Shown here: in pieces, positions 61,600-64,000 of the stretch | How positions within the stretch are numbered: the first letter of the stretch is position 1 | Layout: every line of letters begins with the position of its first letter | Origin: Candidatus Melainabacteria bacterium | GTDB taxonomy: Bacteria > Cyanobacteriota > Vampirovibrionia > Obscuribacterales > Obscuribacteraceae | Assembly (NCBI GenBank): GCA_012965515.1 | Contig: DTSE01000164.1 | Coordinates: 1 to 64,000, forward strand | Length of the DNA stretch: 64,000 bases | Direction of reading: 5' to 3' | Translations under genes and position numbers: made by a program | Notes under the pieces: generated by a model | The model's database searches: none | The model's input: only the letters and a program-made list of their open reading frames with translations | What the model was told of the DNA's origin: nothing

Positions 61600-62469
61600 T
61601 TATCTGGGCACAGCTGCTGTTTTTTTGAGTAGATTTGGAGACTTGAGTCGCGCGCACATCGCTTCGAAAGAGTCTGTTTGACCCTTCCATCTTAGTTCCT
61701 CAATTTCATTGAAGACCGGTGCGTCGGTGCGCAGAGTAGCAAGCTTGCGATACAAGATAGCTTCCTCCCATGAACCGAATAGTGTTGCCGCCAACTTTGC
61801 GCTACCGCGAATTGCTGAATTCCAATTTTTCGGATCAGTTGGAATATCTTCCAAATGAGGATAGATGGAAAGTACCGATGCCGCACCCTTGGCGCCCCAT
61901 CCAGGAAGTCCTGGATAACCATCGGACGCGTCCCCAACCAGTGCTAAATAATCCGGGATTGATTCCGGTCTGACACCAAATTTGGTGAACACTCCTTCAG
62001 CATTTCTGATTTCATTTTTTCTTCTGTCGAGTTGGACGATTTTGTCTCCAACTACACATTGACTGAGATCTTTATCCGGGGTGCAGATGATAACAGTGTC
62101 TACGTCTTTGTCTTGTGCCGCTTTAACAGCTGCGGCAGCGAGTGCATCATCCGCTTCGAATTCAACCATTGCCCAAACCAACACACCCATCGCTCCCAGT
62201 GCTTCTTCTAGAAGATTGAACTGTGACCATAGATCTTCAGGGATACCTTCGCCTGTTTTATAGTGTGGATACAGATCATTTCTGAACGATTCGATTACGT
62301 GATCCGTTGCTACTCCGATGTGTGTTACTCCTTTTTCCAGTAGCGAGAGAACGGAGGTAAGAACACCTCTAACGGCGCCGATCTCATTACCCTCGGCATC
62401 AGTCGCTCCCGGAACGGCAAAATAATGCCTGAAGAGTTCGTAAGTGCCATCAATTAGATAGACATCCAT
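61600..62469 (-). CDS. 5'-3' exonuclease / FEN-like nuclease (Pol I N-domain-like)
   Basis: The 289-residue protein is the 5'-3' exonuclease domain without a polymerase. Acidic metal-site residues are in VYLIDGTYELFR, EADDALAAAAV and TPDKDLSQCV, followed by the helix-hairpin-helix GDASDGYPGLPGWGAKGA. It resembles the stand-alone FEN-like proteins (Xni/ExoIX type), acting in flap removal or repair. An AAGGAA site precedes the ATG. It is monocistronic and sits beside a DUF4239 gene in the opposite direction. Confidence 0.9.
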   Translation of the reverse strand: MDVYLIDGTYELFRHYFAVPGATDAEGNEIGAVRGVLTSVLSLLEKGVTHIGVATDHVIESFRNDLYPHYKTGEGIPEDLWSQFNLLEEALGAMGVLVWAMVEFEADDALAAAAVKAAQDKDVDTVIICTPDKDLSQCVVGDKIVQLDRRKNEIRNAEGVFTKFGVRPESIPDYLALVGDASDGYPGLPGWGAKGAASVLSIYPHLEDIPTDPKNWNSAIRGSAKLAATLFGSWEEAILYRKLATLRTDAPVFNEIEELRWKGQTDSFEAMCARLKSPNLLKKTAAVPR

Positions 62470-62660
62470 CGACAGTTCCTTAAATCAGTTTGTATTGTTG
62501 ATTCGTGCTTGAGTGCCAAAGATACCACAGGCTGACTTTCAAAGAGAAGAATTTGTTGACAACGCTTGAAGCGTTGAAATTGTTGGCGTTCAGCCTGTAG
62601 TATTGCGGTTTAACAGTCACCGACGGACGAGTTTGGTCCTGCAAACATAGGCTTCTAACG

Positions 62661-63629
62661 ATGAGCTCATTTACTGATTGTTTACTGATTGTCGGCTTAA
62701 CGACATTGCTATCAGTTGTTGGATTGTTGTTGGTTCGCAAGAAGTTCAAGCGCGAACAGTTTGAGTCTTGCCACGAGGTTGGTGGTTTTCTTCTTTCGGT
62801 GGTTGGAACCCTGTATGCGATTTTGGTTGGATTGATTGTCGTCAATTCGCAAGGAAAAGTTGATGCTGCAAGCCAGATGGCTGTTTCTGAAGCAAACATG
62901 CTTTCCAATATTTACCATTTGTCCAACACCTTTAAGGAACCGACGAGAAGCAGAATCCACAAGCATATTTATGACTATGCAGTTGCAGCCGTGAACCAGG
63001 ATTGGTCACTTGTCGAAGAAGGAATGGAAAAGGAAGCGACCATTCCTGCGTATCAAGCACTCTGGAAAGACATTACTCATTACGTCCCTCGTGAGGACAA
63101 TGAGTCGCAATGCTACGCGACGATGCTGGGAAACATTCAAGAGTTATCCGAAGCACGTAAGTACAGAATGGTGGCAGCGCGAGGAGGTCTATCTCCGGTG
63201 CTTTGGTCTGTATTGATAGCCGGTGGTGCAATGATTGTTCTCTTCACCTATTTTTTCTTTGTGGAGAGTTTGATGGCTCAAGCTATCATGACTATGTTTG
63301 TCGCGGTCTTTCTCTCCCTCAACGTTTATCTGATCTACATTTGCCAAAATCCTTATCGCCCCGAACTTGGTGCGAAGGAGGCGGGCTTTGGATTTAGTTT
63401 TACACCAAATTGGTTCAAAGACAGGCCGAACGTGCCTCATATAGAGTCGAACATTCGCGAGAAGAATGAACAACCGACTACTGAGGTAATGACGGATGAG
63501 AAGTCAGATGTGAAGACCGACGTTAAAACAGAAGTAAGAGAAAATGATGTGACATTGCAGAAAACGGAAACGAAAACAGAGACAAAATCTGAGATAAAAA
63601 CTGACGATAAAACGGAAACAAAACAGTGA
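62661..63629 (+). CDS. DUF4239 membrane protein with Lys/Thr/Glu-rich tail
   Basis: The 322-residue protein has two N-terminal helices (about 5-25 and 42-65), an extramembrane helical domain, two more helices (about 178-200 and 205-227), as in the bestrophin-like DUF4239 family; EVGGFLLSVVGTLYAILVGLIVV is typical. The last 50 residues are a low-complexity tail of KTDVKTEV and KTETKTE units, similar in style to the linker of the WD40 protein at 43124. Its stop overlaps the GTG start of the following serine hydrolase. Confidence 0.82.
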   Translation: MSSFTDCLLIVGLTTLLSVVGLLLVRKKFKREQFESCHEVGGFLLSVVGTLYAILVGLIVVNSQGKVDAASQMAVSEANMLSNIYHLSNTFKEPTRSRIHKHIYDYAVAAVNQDWSLVEEGMEKEATIPAYQALWKDITHYVPREDNESQCYATMLGNIQELSEARKYRMVAARGGLSPVLWSVLIAGGAMIVLFTYFFFVESLMAQAIMTMFVAVFLSLNVYLIYICQNPYRPELGAKEAGFGFSFTPNWFKDRPNVPHIESNIREKNEQPTTEVMTDEKSDVKTDVKTEVRENDVTLQKTETKTETKSEIKTDDKTETKQ

Positions 63630-64000
63630 AATTGAAAACTTACGCAGCATCGCTAGTAGTGGCAATGGCATTCGGAATCGCTCCGAGTCTTTCACAACCT
63701 ATGAGCCCACCAGGACAAACACTGCCCTCGTCCGTGCAACAATTTCCGCCGGCGATGGCGCAGCCACTTCCCGAAGCTTATGTTCCTCCGGCCACACCAG
63801 CCACGCTTGATCCGGATCTGCAATCTCGCCTACAGAGAATTGACGCTATGGTTGTGGATCGCATGAAGACGCTGAATATGCCGGCGTATTGTCTCGTCGT
63901 CATTAAAGACGGGAAAGTGGTTTTTCAAAAGCCCTATGGCTATGCAAACCTCGAATCCAGACAGCCGACAACCAATGACACTATTTTTGGTTTGGGTTCA
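63626..64000 (+). CDS. Secreted serine hydrolase, beta-lactamase class C-like, 5' part (3' end outside window)
   Basis: A GTG at 63626 overlaps the preceding stop in GTGA. The first 125 residues are visible: a signal peptide (MKLKTYAASLVVAMAFGIAPSLS), a Pro/Gln-rich linker, and the start of the hydrolase domain (RLQRIDAMVVDRMK, AYCLVVIKDGKVVFQKPYGYA, then TIFGLGS). The last codon seen is the Ser that would begin the SxxK active-site motif. It is a second member of the fold in the window (the first is at 5597), this one exported. The rest is beyond the window. Confidence 0.82.
   Translation, partial: MKLKTYAASLVVAMAFGIAPSLSQPMSPPGQTLPSSVQQFPPAMAQPLPEAYVPPATPATLDPDLQSRLQRIDAMVVDRMKTLNMPAYCLVVIKDGKVVFQKPYGYANLESRQPTTNDTIFGLGS

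Noticed and set aside
1-64000. tRNA, rRNA, transposon, integrase or prophage genes
   Set aside because: I scanned the gaps by eye and saw no cloverleaf, transposase or integrase; the single Gp37/Gp68-family gene is common on chromosomes and is not evidence of a prophage.

Overview
The window looks like chromosomal DNA of a non-photosynthetic, aerobically respiring, Gram-negative-type bacterium. G+C is roughly balanced by eye and coding density is high. Many genes have Sec signal peptides, one has a Tat signal, and there are tetratricopeptide, WD40, caspase-fold and calpain-like proteins. The best guess is the Obscuribacterales/Vampirovibrionia (Melainabacteria), the non-photosynthetic sister group of Cyanobacteria. 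This is inferred from the gene repertoire and the C-family (cbb3) oxygen reductase, not from any marker gene. I see no rRNA, tRNA, transposase, integrase, prophage or CRISPR array.

Layout. 1-6 kb: end of a MarR regulator, a pirin, two secreted proteins of unknown function, an alpha/beta hydrolase, and an NlpC/P60-like secreted enzyme coupled to a small gene. 5.6-7.0 kb: a beta-lactamase-class-C-like serine hydrolase. 7.1-14.2 kb: a tightly packed operon that is the most interesting locus here. It holds an exported metallo-beta-lactamase/double-rhodanese (persulfide dioxygenase type) protein, a Tat-exported molybdenum sulfite dehydrogenase (SorA type), a SorB-like cytochrome c, a membrane-anchored cytochrome c, a single polypeptide fusing CcoN, CcoO and a di-heme CcoP-like module of cbb3 oxidase, a tiny membrane protein and a SnoaL-like protein. 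Read together it looks like a self-contained sulfane-sulfur to sulfite to sulfate pathway delivering electrons to oxygen.

14-26 kb: a TPR protein, an 11-residue-repeat protein coupled to a VWA protein, a YaiI/YqxD protein, two tandem paralogous SMC/RecF-like ATPases, a PNPOx-like protein, a membrane protein with six 'AIPTPG' repeats, a medium-chain reductase, a 34-residue Lys-rich peptide gene with a strong terminator, a HAD-like protein lacking its nucleophile, an Asn-rich protein and a LysM/beta-solenoid protein. 26-41 kb: mostly housekeeping and redox genes (OPT transporter, cNMP/thioredoxin-reductase chimera, phosphoglucomutase, UbiB-like kinase, glutathione peroxidase, an aminotransferase with its Lrp-type regulator, DUF488 and DUF5131, TrhO).

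41-64 kb: a DUF2156 acyl/aminoacyl-transferase-like protein, a secreted WD40 protein overlapping tail-to-tail with a secreted TPR-caspase, an operon of one response regulator, two histidine kinases and a sodium:solute symporter, a pseudo-calpain with an EF-hand, a glucosaminidase-like protein, two membrane proteins of unknown function, a SprT-like zincin, a 5'-3' exonuclease, and a DUF4239 protein coupled to a second serine hydrolase cut by the window end.
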